The notes under the pieces were generated by a model, which did no database searches, was not told the origin of the DNA, and saw nothing but the letters and a program-made list of their open reading frames with translations. Source: Haloactinopolyspora alba (GTDB lineage: Bacteria > Actinomycetota > Actinomycetes > Jiangellales > Jiangellaceae). From it: a DNA stretch of 64,000 nucleotides. A program made the position numbers and the translations under genes. Shown here piece after piece: positions 7,698 through 17,300 of this stretch. Positions within the stretch are counted from its first letter, which is position 1. Each line of letters starts with the position of its first letter. The stretch is taken from positions 186,001 to 250,000 of the forward strand of contig NZ_PYGE01000001.1 of the NCBI RefSeq assembly GCF_003014555.1, written 5' to 3'.

Positions 7698-8651
7698 ATG
7701 GTGGTCATAGCGACGTGGAACCTCGAGAACCTGTTCCTGCCGGGCGAGGGGTCCGGTCACCCGCCCGACCGCGCGACCTACGACGCCAAGCTGGACGCCC
7801 TGGCGTCGACGGTCGAGGGGGCGGGAGCCGTCGACGTCCTCGCCGTCCAGGAGGTCGGTGACGCCGAGGCCGCCACGGATCTCGCAGCGAGGCTGGGCGA
7901 GAGCTGGACCGTCCACCTGTCACAGCATCCGGATCCGCGCGGCATCCGCGTCGGCGTCCTGTCGACCCGCCCGATCACCGAGACCGAGGACGTCGCCGAG
8001 TTCCCGGCCGAGCTCGGCGGCGTCCGCAGCTCCGACGACGGCGAAACCACCACGCGGATGCGCCGCGGCGCGTTCCGGGCACGTTTCGACACCGACGCCG
8101 GCCCGGTCGACGTGGTGACCTGTCACCTGAAGTCGAAACTCCTGACCTACCCGGGCGGACGGTTCTGGCCGCGCAGCGAGGGTGAGCGTGCCCGGTACGG
8201 CGCGTACGCCCTGTACCAGCGCGCGGCCGAGGCGACGACGGTGCGCAGCTGGGCGAACCGGATCATCGACGGCGAAGGGCAGCAGCGTTCGGTCGTCGTG
8301 TGCGGCGACCTCAACGACGAGGTGCGTGCGGCGACCACCCAGATCCTGCTCGGCCCGGGCGGCTCGGAGATCGGCACGCCCGGCGAGGAACGGCCGGATC
8401 AGGGTGATGCGTGGCGGCTGTGGAACACCGCACCGCTCATTCCGCAGGAGCGGCGCTACAGCCGCATCTACCGCGGACGGCGCGAACTGATCGACCACGT
8501 CCTGGTGTCGCACGAACTGCTGCAGCACGTCGACGAGGTCGACAGCCTCGTCGACCGGGCGCTGCCGTCCGTCGACGACACGCCGACGGCCCGCGCGCAG
8601 GCCACGCACTCCGACCACGCGCCGGTCGTCGCCAGGTTCGGCATCGGCTGA
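7698..8651 (+). CDS. endonuclease/exonuclease/phosphatase (EEP) family protein
   Basis: A 317-residue protein starting ATG 7698 (MVVIATWNLENLF). EEP motifs are complete: WNLENLF, QEVGD (metal-binding Glu), CHLKSK, GDLNDE (catalytic Asp/Asn), DHVLVS and the final SDHAPV with the catalytic His. The family includes DNase I-like nucleases and lipid or sugar phosphatases, and the exact substrate cannot be told here. There is no signal peptide, so it is cytosolic. It converges on the baeRF-like gene with a 15-bp gap. Confidence 0.8.
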   Translation: MVVIATWNLENLFLPGEGSGHPPDRATYDAKLDALASTVEGAGAVDVLAVQEVGDAEAATDLAARLGESWTVHLSQHPDPRGIRVGVLSTRPITETEDVAEFPAELGGVRSSDDGETTTRMRRGAFRARFDTDAGPVDVVTCHLKSKLLTYPGGRFWPRSEGERARYGAYALYQRAAEATTVRSWANRIIDGEGQQRSVVVCGDLNDEVRAATTQILLGPGGSEIGTPGEERPDQGDAWRLWNTAPLIPQERRYSRIYRGRRELIDHVLVSHELLQHVDEVDSLVDRALPSVDDTPTARAQATHSDHAPVVARFGIG

Positions 8652-8666
8652 CGACGAGGGACCGTG

Positions 8667-9767
8667 TCACTCGGCGGCAGCCGGCTCCGCCTGCCAGCGC
8701 ATGATCGCGGCCACGCCGTCGTCGGGCAGGGACTTCGGCCCGAGCACGACGACCTCGGCGTCGGTCGCCGCGGCGGCACAGATCGTCACCAGGTCGGCGC
8801 GCAGCCGCTGGTGCTCCAGCGCCCCGGACGACAACGGCAGTCCGGGGTACTCCGCCGGCGGCACGCCGTAGCCGGCGGCCGTGCCCGGGGCCAGCAGCAG
8901 GGTACGCACCTTCCCCTGGATCAGGCCCTCGATCACGTCCGGGATGCCGTATGCGGACGTGGCGCGCTGGCCGCTGCCCTCCTCCAGCTCACGCACCATC
9001 GCGAGGTGCTCGCGCACCACCACGTCACGGACGGCCTGCCCGACAGCGTCGTCGAGGCTCTCGCGCGAACCGTCCTCGGCCCGGCTTCCGACCTCGAGCG
9101 TCACCGTTTTCGACGCGGTCGGCTCGGCCAGCTCGCCCCGAATGTTCCCGACAGCGTGTACGTCGCCGGCGAGAACGACCAGCCGGACCCCCTTCCTGGC
9201 CAGCTCGTCGACCTCCGCGGCGACCTCCTCCGCGTTGCGCCGCCAGACCTCCTCGGTGTGCCGCTGATACTGCTTGTGCGACCAGCCGCCGCTCGGAACC
9301 TTGTTGATGTGCAGTCTCTCGCCGTCGACGCTCTCCTCGTCGACCTCGAACCCGGGCCAGGGGTCGTAGAGCTCGAGGTCGGCTCCCTCCCGATCCGCGA
9401 GCACGAGCAACACCGACACCATCGTGTCCCGGTCGACCACCCAACCGGACACGTCCGGCAACGGTCCCCAGGACACGACGGTCGCACCGTTCGGACGGCG
9501 GATCTCGTCGTCGACGAGCACGTCCTCGCCGGCCGCGATGACCATCCGGCTCACCGGGCCGGGTGCCGACGTCGGCCGCAGCACCCGCTCCTGCACCTGC
9601 TCGACCAGTGACGACGGAGCACCCGCGGCCAGCAGCCGCTCACGCTCCGGCCGCCAGGCCAGGTCGATCCGGTGCGGCGCGTCCGCGGTGTCCCGGGTGA
9701 CGTCGAAGTATGCGCTGACGAACGGGCCCGGATAGCGCTGCAGCCCGGCGATCGTGTCGACGTTCAT
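8667..9767 (-). CDS. Vms1/baeRF-like peptidyl-tRNA hydrolase (Rv2629-like)
   Basis: About 366 residues. It shows the domain order of bacterial eRF1-like (baeRF) and mycobacterial Rv2629-type proteins: an N-terminal divergent domain with YFDVTRDT, the central GGWSHKQYQRHTEE motif (the GG-S-Q region thought to enter the ribosomal peptidyl-transferase centre), then a Rossmann-like C-terminal half with LVVLAGDVHAVGN and an L7Ae-like end. The family releases peptides from stalled or hibernating ribosomes. The ATG at 9767 is preferred over GTG 9773 because GAGGGGG lies 5 nt upstream. A 6-bp palindromic pair (ATCCGG, 9791-9796; CCGGAT, 9813-9818) lies upstream and could be an operator. In mycobacteria the relative belongs to the DosR regulon, relevant to the DevR/DevS-like genes in this window. 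Confidence 0.75.
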   Translation of the reverse strand: MNVDTIAGLQRYPGPFVSAYFDVTRDTADAPHRIDLAWRPERERLLAAGAPSSLVEQVQERVLRPTSAPGPVSRMVIAAGEDVLVDDEIRRPNGATVVSWGPLPDVSGWVVDRDTMVSVLLVLADREGADLELYDPWPGFEVDEESVDGERLHINKVPSGGWSHKQYQRHTEEVWRRNAEEVAAEVDELARKGVRLVVLAGDVHAVGNIRGELAEPTASKTVTLEVGSRAEDGSRESLDDAVGQAVRDVVVREHLAMVRELEEGSGQRATSAYGIPDVIEGLIQGKVRTLLLAPGTAAGYGVPPAEYPGLPLSSGALEHQRLRADLVTICAAAATDAEVVVLGPKSLPDDGVAAIMRWQAEPAAAE

Positions 9768-9839
9768 CGCCACCCCCTCGTTGGTTTGCTATCCGGCGAG
9801 TACCCACGAGGACCGGATGGCACACCACGACGCGGACCG

Positions 9840-10640
9840 TCAGGCCGGCCCGGAGCCGTCCGCCGGCTCACGGTGCTCGCCCTGCTCCAACGGCCGGAAC
9901 AGCAGCTGGACACCGTCGTCGGTCGGCACCCGCTGCACGCCGATGCGGTAGACGGGCTCGAGCACCTCCGGCCGCAGGACCTCGTCCGGCGTACCGGCGG
10001 CGGCGACGGTGCCGCCGTCCAGCAGCACCAGCTCGTCGCAGTACCGCGCCGCGAGGTTGAGGTCGTGCAGCACGATCACCGTGGCGACATCGAGGGCGCG
10101 GACCAGCTGCAGCACCTCGTGCTGGTAGCGGATGTCCAGGTGGTTGGTCGGTTCGTCGAGCAGCAGATGGTCGGCCTGCTGCGCGAGAGCCCGCGCGATC
10201 AGCACCCGCTGCTTCTCGCCGCCGGAGAGCCCGGAGAACACCCGCTCGGCCAGATGCCGGGTGCCGACCCTGCTGAGCGCCGCCGCCGCGATCGCGTAGT
10301 CCTCGCGCGACTGCCGCTGGAACGTGGACAGGTGTGGCGCACGGCCGAGCAGTACCAACTCTGACACCGTCAACGGCAGCTCGCCGGAGCCCTCCTGGAC
10401 GACCACCGCCAGCCGCCGCGCGACCTCTCGCGGGGTGTACGACCCGATCGGCGCGTGGTCGAGCGACACCAGTCCCGCCCGCGGCTCCAGCGAGGCGTAG
10501 AGCGTGCGCAGCAACGTCGTCTTGCCGCTGCCGTTCGGCCCGATCAGGCCGACCACCCGGCCCGGCGCGGCGGTGACCCGCACGCCGTTCAGGACGACGG
10601 CGTCGTCGTAGGCGAAGGAGACGTTCTCGGCGGTGATCAT
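9840..10640 (-). CDS. iron/siderophore ABC transporter ATP-binding protein (FecE/FhuC type)
   Basis: A 266-residue ATPase: Walker A GPNGSGKTT (about residues 34-42), signature LSGGEKQR, Walker B HLLLDEPTNHLD, and the switch His in VLHDLN. The DEPTNHLD and DLNLAARYCDE stretches are typical of FecE/FhuC/BtuD-like importers of iron chelates or heme. Its ATG overlaps the stop of the upstream binding-protein gene by 4 nt. It acts on the cytoplasmic face with the FecCD permease. The C-terminal 20 residues are Pro/Ser-rich. Confidence 0.88.
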   Translation of the reverse strand: MITAENVSFAYDDAVVLNGVRVTAAPGRVVGLIGPNGSGKTTLLRTLYASLEPRAGLVSLDHAPIGSYTPREVARRLAVVVQEGSGELPLTVSELVLLGRAPHLSTFQRQSREDYAIAAAALSRVGTRHLAERVFSGLSGGEKQRVLIARALAQQADHLLLDEPTNHLDIRYQHEVLQLVRALDVATVIVLHDLNLAARYCDELVLLDGGTVAAAGTPDEVLRPEVLEPVYRIGVQRVPTDDGVQLLFRPLEQGEHREPADGSGPA

Positions 10641-11650
10641 CCGGGACCGAACCGTTCGGTGATGCGCGCGAGACCGTCGACGGACAGCGGTGTGGGCGGC
10701 TCGGTGAAGTTGAACAGCTGGACCAGGATGTCGCCGTTGCGCACCGCGGTCATCGCCCCGGCGCCGGGGAGGTTCAGCACCGCCTCCTCGACCGGCCCCG
10801 GTTCGCCGTCGACGTGCAGCAGCACCAGGACGTCCGGGTCCTTCTGGATCAGCGTCTCGGTGCTCACCTCGAAGACCCGCTCGTCGGCGTCGGCGAAGAC
10901 GTTGGCCAGTCCGGCGGCCTCCAGCTGCGGATGGGCCATGCTGTGGTTGCCGTACGCGTAGGTGCTGCCGCCGCCGACGGTGGGGAACAGCACGGCGGCG
11001 GTGCGCTGCTGGCCGTCGGCTTCGGCGCGGATCTTCTCCACCCGGTCACGCAGCTCGGCGACGTAGTCCGCGGCCCGAGCCTCCCGGCCGAAGATCCGGC
11101 CGTACAGGTCGACCTGCGCGTAGATGTCGTCGAACCTGGTGGCTCCGGCACCCTCGGGACACATCACCGGCTGGACCAGGGACGCGATGCCGACGTCGGC
11201 CAGACCTTCCCGGGTGATGCCGTCCGGAAGGCCGAGCACCAGGTCCGGCTGCTCGTTGATGACGACCTCCTCCGAGATCCGCAGGTGCCCGGTCTCGTCG
11301 ACGTCGTCGCCCAGGGACGGGACGGCCTCGATCGCCGCGTCGGTCTCGTCGTCGTAGTACTCCGGCGGGAACGCGCCGGCACGCAGCACCACCGAGTCCA
11401 GTACCCCGAGCCCACGCAGGATCGGCACCGGGGCACTCTTGAGCAGGATCACCCGTTCCGGCGGCGCTTCGAAGGTGACCTCCGCGCCGCAGTTCTCGAC
11501 GGTGACCGGGTAGTGCCCGCCACCAGCGGTACCGGTGCTCGCCGCGGGACCGTCGCCACCGCAGGCGGCGGCGAGCAGCGCCATCGAGAGGACCGTCGCC
11601 ACGCGGCCGTGTCGTCGTGCCGAGATGGTGCGCCTCCTCGTGCCGGGCAC
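10637..11650 (-). CDS. iron-chelate ABC transporter substrate-binding lipoprotein
   Basis: About 337 residues from GTG 11650. An Arg-rich N-region and hydrophobic segment end in the lipobox LAAAC, so it is membrane-anchored. The mature part is a class III (FecB/FhuD-like) binding protein: ERVILLKSAPVPILRGLGV, a domain-linking helix and DPDVLVLLHVDGE. It captures a ferric chelate outside the cell. The chosen start is 8 nt after the permease stop; an internal GTG at 11602 is the alternative. Because the same window carries siderophore synthesis genes, the ligand may be the cell's own hydroxamate siderophore, but this is inference. Confidence 0.82.
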   Translation of the reverse strand: MPGTRRRTISARRHGRVATVLSMALLAAACGGDGPAASTGTAGGGHYPVTVENCGAEVTFEAPPERVILLKSAPVPILRGLGVLDSVVLRAGAFPPEYYDDETDAAIEAVPSLGDDVDETGHLRISEEVVINEQPDLVLGLPDGITREGLADVGIASLVQPVMCPEGAGATRFDDIYAQVDLYGRIFGREARAADYVAELRDRVEKIRAEADGQQRTAAVLFPTVGGGSTYAYGNHSMAHPQLEAAGLANVFADADERVFEVSTETLIQKDPDVLVLLHVDGEPGPVEEAVLNLPGAGAMTAVRNGDILVQLFNFTEPPTPLSVDGLARITERFGPG

Positions 11651-11657
11651 CGGGCGC

Positions 11658-12653
11658 TCACCCGGACGCATGGAACCGGCGGACCAGCATGAGCAGGAAC
11701 GGCGCTCCCACCAGCGCGGTGATGATGCCGATGGGCAGCTCACGCGGCTGCAGCGCCACCCGCGCGGCGACGTCCGCCCAGACCAGGAAGATCGCGCCGA
11801 CGAGCGCCGCGACCGGAACGGCGCGCCGGTGCGCCGCGCCCACGAACCGCCGCGCGACGTGCGGGATGACCAGCCCGACGAATCCGATGCCTCCCGAGGC
11901 CGCCACCACGGCGCCGACGCACAACGACACCACGACCAGCAGCTGGACCCGGAACCGCGTCGGGCGCACCCCCAGCGTGTGCGCGGTCTCGTCACCGATG
12001 GCGAGCGCGTCGAGTCTGCGGCTCCACAGCAGCAGCGCCCCGACGGTGAGGCACACCACCACCACGACCACGGCGAGCGGCACCGACCATCGCGCCAGAC
12101 CGAGCGAGCCGAGCAGCCAGAACAGCACCGACCGCGCGCCCTCGGCGGAACCGGAGGCGAAGATCAGGAAGCTGGTCGCCGCGTAGAGCGCGTATCCGAC
12201 CGCGACGCCGGACATCAGCAGCCGCAGCGAGGTGATCCGGCCGCCGGCGCGGGCCACGACGAACACCGCGAGCGACGCGGCGAGCGCACCACCGAACGCA
12301 CTGGCCGACAGCGCGTTCTCGCCGAGCCCGGCGCCCAGCCCGAACAGGATCGCCGCCGCCGCGCCGGTCGAGGCGCCCGAGGTGACACCGAGCAGGTACG
12401 GGTCGGCCAGCAGGTTCCGGACCATCGCCTGCAGAGCCACGCCGCAGACCGCCAGCCCCGCACCCACCGTCGCGCCCAGCAGCACCCGCGGTAGCCGGAC
12501 CTGCCACACGATGGAGTCGTGCGCCGGGGTCCACGTCGCGACCTCCGGGACCCCGACGAGGTGATGGCCGATGACCCGGGCGACCGTCGACGGCGTGATC
12601 GCGACCGCGCCGATGCCGACCGCCAGCACGAGCGTCACCATCAGCGCCGCCAC
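11658..12653 (-). CDS. FecCD-family iron-chelate ABC permease
   Basis: At least 331 residues with about nine to ten hydrophobic helices and FecCD signatures VRLPRVLLGATVGAGLAVCG, TSGASTGAA and the C-terminal GFVGLVIPHVARRFVG cytoplasmic-loop motif. The first ATG/GTG is at 12653, but the frame stays open and plausible for 46 more codons upstream. It includes the first half of the first helix (RRRLVGWVLSLVAALMV), and a CTG at 12791 is preceded by GGAGGAGG. The true start may therefore be the CTG, giving 377 residues. The importer order is permease, lipoprotein, ATPase, following the Fur-like gene. Confidence 0.85.
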   Translation of the reverse strand: MAALMVTLVLAVGIGAVAITPSTVARVIGHHLVGVPEVATWTPAHDSIVWQVRLPRVLLGATVGAGLAVCGVALQAMVRNLLADPYLLGVTSGASTGAAAAILFGLGAGLGENALSASAFGGALAASLAVFVVARAGGRITSLRLLMSGVAVGYALYAATSFLIFASGSAEGARSVLFWLLGSLGLARWSVPLAVVVVVVCLTVGALLLWSRRLDALAIGDETAHTLGVRPTRFRVQLLVVVSLCVGAVVAASGGIGFVGLVIPHVARRFVGAAHRRAVPVAALVGAIFLVWADVAARVALQPRELPIGIITALVGAPFLLMLVRRFHASG

Positions 12654-12846
12654 CAGCGACAGAACCCAACCGACCAGGCGGCGGCGCTGAGCCGGCCGGT
12701 CCAGTTCGTCGACCGGCCCGTCGACGTCGGGGCCGCTGACCGACCGCTCGAGCGGCGCGTCCGGCGGTCGTACGTGTGGTGCGGAGGTCAGGACCCTCGC
12801 CCTCCTCCGGGCTCGAACGAAGCGGATGAATCGAACGTCCGACAGA

Positions 12847-12860
12847 GTCGCAGTTGCGAC
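12847..12860 (-). promoter_or_regulatory. palindrome GTCGCA-GT-TGCGAC between fur-like gene and importer
   Basis: A perfect 6-bp inverted repeat with 2-bp spacer lies in the 109-bp gap between the Fur-family gene and the permease. It is about 56 bp upstream of the possible CTG start. It is a candidate operator. It does not match the classical AT-rich Fur box, so the regulator is uncertain. Confidence 0.35.
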
Positions 12861-12900
12861 AAAGTCGCGTCAAGATTGCGCGCCCTCGCTCCCGTTCGCC

Positions 12901-13371
12901 TCAGCGGCAGGCGTGGCAGGTGCCGGACAGCGCCACGTGCGGCGGCTCCAGATCGAAGGCGTTCTCGGCGGCGAGCCGCTCGCGGACCGGTTCCAGCAGG
13001 TCACCCGGCAGATCGATGATCCGTCCGCAGGCGCGGCAGCTGGCGTGCAGGTGCTCGTGCCGGCCGGCCGCACCCGCCAGGTGGTACGTGGTCGCCGCGC
13101 CGCCGACGTGGACGTGGGTGATCACGCCCAGGGACGCCAGCCGCTCCAGGGTGCGGTACACGGTCGCGCGGTGCACCGCCGGATACCGTTCGCTGACCCG
13201 GCCGCACAACTGTTCCGCACTGGGATGCCCGCCGGCCGCCTCGGCCAGTACCTCGATGACGGCGCGGCGCGCCCCGGTGACCCGGTGCCCGCCGGCGCGC
13301 AGGCGCTGCAGAGCTCGGCGCACCGCGGCGGGCGGGTCGTCGGGGGTGTCGACGGCTGGCTGTACGGACAC
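12901..13371 (-). CDS. Fur-family metal-responsive transcriptional regulator
   Basis: A 156-residue protein with a winged-helix domain (residues 20-90; HRATVYRTLERLASLGVI is the recognition region) and a dimerisation/metal domain with HEHLHASCRACGRI and a terminal CHAC. These supply two CxxC pairs for a structural zinc site plus His residues for the sensing site. It precedes an iron-chelate importer on the same strand, which favours an iron-sensing (Fur) role, but Zur or PerR cannot be excluded by eye. Start ATG 13371. Confidence 0.82.
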   Translation of the reverse strand: MSVQPAVDTPDDPPAAVRRALQRLRAGGHRVTGARRAVIEVLAEAAGGHPSAEQLCGRVSERYPAVHRATVYRTLERLASLGVITHVHVGGAATTYHLAGAAGRHEHLHASCRACGRIIDLPGDLLEPVRERLAAENAFDLEPPHVALSGTCHACR

Positions 13372-13481
13372 GGCCCCAGTCTCGCGTGACCCGCGGGGCG
13401 CCCGCCACCACCCGCCCCCTCACGCCACGACCTCCCCACGAGCTCCGGGGGGCGAATCCGCTGCTCTTGGCACCACAGCAG

Positions 13482-13510
13482 TTGTCGCCGCGGTCGTACC
13501 GGCCTACCGT
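13482..13510 (+). promoter_or_regulatory. promoter of the DevR-like gene
   Basis: TTGTCG (13482-13487) and TACCGT (13505-13510) are spaced by 17 bp. The -10 ends 7 nt before the GTG start at 13518, so the message is probably leaderless. Confidence 0.5.
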
Positions 13511-13517
13511 CGGCGGT

Positions 13518-14201
13518 GTGGAAACCGACCCGACCGCTGCGGGGGCCGCGTCGATCCGGGTGTTCCTCCTCGACGATCACGAGGTGGTCCGCCGCGGGGT
13601 CGCGGCCCTGCTGTCGGCCGAGCCGGACATCGAGATCGTCGGCGAGGCGTCGACCGGCGAAGAGGCCGAAGCCCGGGCTCCGGCGCTCCACCCGGACGTG
13701 GCCGTTCTCGATGTCCGGCTTCCGGACGGTGACGGGGTGGCGGTGTGCCGCGCGCTGCGGTCGCGGATGCCGGAGCTGGCCTGCCTGATGCTCACCTCGT
13801 TCGCCGACGACGAAGCGCTGTTCGACGCGGTCATGGCCGGTGCCTCCGGGTACGTCCTCAAACAGATCCACGGGACCGACCTCGTCGGCGCCGTCCGCGC
13901 GGTCGCCGACGGCCAGTCGCTGCTCGACCCCGCGAGCACCGGACGCGTGCTGCAACGGCTACGCGACCGGCACAGCCGCGAGGACGATCCGCTGGCCGGC
14001 CTGTCGGACCAGGAACGGCGCATCCTCGACCTGATCGGCGACGGGCTGACGAACCGGCAGATCGGCGAGCGGATCTTCCTCGCCGAGAAGACCGTCAAGA
14101 ACTACGTCTCCGGCATCCTGACCAAGCTGAGCATGCAGCGGCGCACCCAGGTCGCCGCACTGTCCGCACAGCTCCGGGCAGACCTCAAGCACCACGACTG
14201 A
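13518..14201 (+). CDS. NarL/DevR-type response regulator
   Basis: A 227-residue protein from GTG 13518. The receiver domain has the acidic pocket FLLDDHEVV, phospho-acceptor Asp in VLDVRLPDGDG and the conserved Lys in GYVLKQI. The LuxR HTH reads LTNRQIGERIFLAEKTVKNY and continues with the KLSMQRRTQ tail, which closely resembles mycobacterial DevR/DosR. No kinase is adjacent, but a DevS-like kinase is encoded 16 kb away (30259-31953). An oxygen/redox dormancy role is inferred from this similarity. It converges on the glycosidase gene across a GC-rich hairpin. Confidence 0.82.
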   Translation: METDPTAAGAASIRVFLLDDHEVVRRGVAALLSAEPDIEIVGEASTGEEAEARAPALHPDVAVLDVRLPDGDGVAVCRALRSRMPELACLMLTSFADDEALFDAVMAGASGYVLKQIHGTDLVGAVRAVADGQSLLDPASTGRVLQRLRDRHSREDDPLAGLSDQERRILDLIGDGLTNRQIGERIFLAEKTVKNYVSGILTKLSMQRRTQVAALSAQLRADLKHHD

Positions 14202-14227
14202 GGCAGACCGACCGCCGGTCGAGCACC

Positions 14228-14268
14228 GCGCGAGCCGCCAGCGACGTGAAGCCGCCGACGGCTCGCGC
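14228..14268 (+). terminator. hairpin between convergent genes
   Basis: A 10-bp stem GCGCGAGCCG (14228-14237) / CGGCTCGCGC (14259-14268) lies in the 111-bp gap between the convergent response-regulator and glycosidase genes. There is no U-tract, as is common for actinomycete terminators. Confidence 0.4.
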
Positions 14269-14312
14269 AGTCACGCGTCCGGGCGAGGACGACCGCGTGA
14301 CCTACGTGGATC

Positions 14313-17300
14313 TCAGCCCGTACCGCCCTCGTCGACGAACGTCACGTACCCGCCTTCACCTTCACCGGGAATTCCGGTGTTCGGTCCGAGGACGAGCCGC
14401 CCGGCCGGTGCTTCCTTGTGCCAGACCACCAGCGGGACGTCGTCCCGGTTCGGCGGGACGTCCCACGCCGACAGGTCCCCGCTGAAGTCGTCGTCGAACA
14501 GGGTCTCGCCGTCCGGTGTGGTCACGGTGAACCGGTCGTACTCGCCGATCTCGCTGCCGTCCAGCCGGATACCGGCCCGGCCGGTGGCGAAGGTGTCGTC
14601 GCGCCGATCGTCCACGAGCTCTCCGTCGAGATAGGTCCGGATCCGGTCGCCGACGGCTTCGATCCGCAACTCGTACTCGTTGCCTGCCGCCGGAGTGATC
14701 GGGTTGACCTGCCCGATCCGGGTCATGTCGCCGTCGACCATCGTGTACATCTGCAACTGGCCCAGGCCGCCGTCACTGCCGAGGTCCCCGCCGATCTGCC
14801 AGACGTAGCCGTTCCGCTCGTCCTGCGCCCGGAACATGACCCCGGTGCCGACCTGGACCTGCTGCACGGTCACGTCGAGCACCTGATCGCCCCAGTCGGC
14901 ACCGCCCTCGACGAGGGTGACTCCCGACTCGTTCGCCCGCATCCTGCCGTCCGGCTCCAGCCCGACACTGGGCAGATAGTCCTCCGTCCCGATCGTCGTG
15001 CCGGTACGGGTGAAGCCCTTCTCCTGCAGCCAGTCGGGCCACCAGGTGCCCTGTCCGCGCTGGTCGATCGCGACGTAGACGTCGCTGCGCTGTTCCAGGT
15101 CCAGTGTCAGGTAGTCCGCCGGCACGGCGTCCTCGGCGTCGTCCGGCGCACCCCGCACCATCGCCGCACCCTCGAGCGCTTCGGGCAGGTCCGTGAGCAC
15201 GTCGCTGCTCTCGAGCTGGTGATCGACGCCGTCCTCGGCACGCACCATGCGCGCGAGGTACGAAGGCTCGACGACGTCGACGACATCGCTGCGGATCTCC
15301 GGCGTGCTCGACTCGACGCCGAGTGTGGCCTCGCCCAGGTGCCGCGCCTCGGTTGCCGGCTCGCCATCGACCTGGCGGTACCGGAACGACCGGTTCGGGC
15401 TCGACACCCGCTCCACCAGGTACGACGCACCCTTCTCGACCTTCAGCTCCACCTCGTCCGCATCGGTCGCGGACACGATCGGCGCCCGCGGGTGATCGCC
15501 GTCGACGACCCGGACGCGTTCCCCGGGCCACGGGTTCGCGATGCGGATGACCTCGTCGGACCCGGCCTCGACGCCGACGTAGGAGGGAACTCCGCCGCGC
15601 ACCTGGGTGCTGATCCGGTGCCCGCCGGGGATCTGCACGGCTCCGTCGACGTCCCATTCGTCCACCCACGACGGCGCGACCCGGATCACGTCCTCATGAG
15701 CCTGCACGAGTCCTTCCTGGAGCGCCCCGGCCACCACGGCGTTCCAGGAGCTGTAGTAGTTGTTGATCCGTGCCGGGTCGTCGTTCTTGCCGTGACCGGT
15801 GAAGCCGTTCGGGAACTTCTGCAGGTCGACCGTGCCCTCGACGAGGCGTGCGCGCATGTCGTCCACAAGCCCCAGCCGGGCCGCCCAGATCGGGCTCTCG
15901 TCCCACTCGCGCGTCAACGGGAAGACCCGCTGCTGGTACGTGTTCCGCATCAGCTCGGAGTCGATGCCGAACAGGTTCCAGGGCATCAGCGGTTCCAGGG
16001 CGACGTTCTGGGTGTTCTTCGCCGGCTCGTCGGTCGCCGACCACGCCATGACCTCGACGCCGTTGCGCGTGGTGGTGCGGAACTCCGGCAGCCGCGCGAC
16101 CGCGTCGCGCAGCTCCGCGGCCAGATCGCCGTCGCCGCGCGCGTCGGCGAGGTCGGCGACGATCGGGAAGAGCACCTTCATGGCGGCGAGGTCCGACGTC
16201 GGGTCCGTGGTGTCCCACTGCGTTTCGAGGGCGTTCACGTGGTGCAGATGCAGCTTTCCGTCGTCCCCCTCCTCGAGCAGCGAGAGGTGGAACCGCACCA
16301 CCTCGCGCATCAGCGGATAACCCTCGTCGAGGACGCTCTCGTCGCCGGTGAACCGGTACTGCTGGTAGAGGTGATGCGCCACCTCGGGACCGGTCGAGAT
16401 GACCCGGTTGAGGAACTCTGGACCCCAGTCGCCGTGGCACGCGTCGGTGCCCGTGCCGTCGAAGCGCAACAGCTCCGGGACGCACACGCCCTCGGTCCCC
16501 GGCCACACCTGCCGCGTCCAGTCGAGCATCTGTGGCAGCCGGTCGGTGTAGAGGCTGAGGTAGGCGTCGTTGAACTCCGCGGTACCGGCGCCGAAGTTGG
16601 CGAAGACCTGCTGCCGGAGATTGAAGTGGAAATAGTTGTCCGGGGAGATCATCCGGTCCTCGAACGGATACAGCATGTTCGCGGCGCCGGCCTGGCCAGT
16701 GGGCACCTCGGCCCGCTGCGTCGCGGCGGTCGTGTAGAGCTGCTGCAGCCGGAGGTTCTCCATGTACTCGCCGACGCCGTCCGGCGACTGGATCCGCATC
16801 GGCGCCACGTCGGCCCAGAAGCCCTCCCACCAGCCGGCGTGAGCGGCGTCGATGTCGTCGGCGGCGGCTCCGTCGACCGCGGCCGCCGCAGCCGCGGAGA
16901 CGTCACCCCCGGTGTAGGCGGGTACGCCGGCGACGATGCGGAACGATCCGTCGGCCTCGGGCCGGAAGGTCAGGCGCACGGTGACGTCGTCGACGACCTC
17001 GGCGGTGACATCGCGCCCCACGGCGGTCACCGCGGCGACCGCCCCCGTCGTGCTGCCGGACCGCTCGTCGGTGAAGGTCTCGGCCAGCGCGACGACGTCC
17101 CCGTCGGCCAGCGTCGCCGGCGACCGGTCGTCCCAAAGCCGAAGCTCCACGGTCTGGGGCTTGTCCGGGTCCGCCCCCTCGACCTCGACGACGAACTGAT
17201 CGGCGTCAGCCCGGACGTAGCTCACCGCCGTCATCCCCGCGCCGGATTGCCGGAGCTTGGCGTCGTACAGGTCGAGCCGGCCGGAGTAGTCGCCGGCGGC

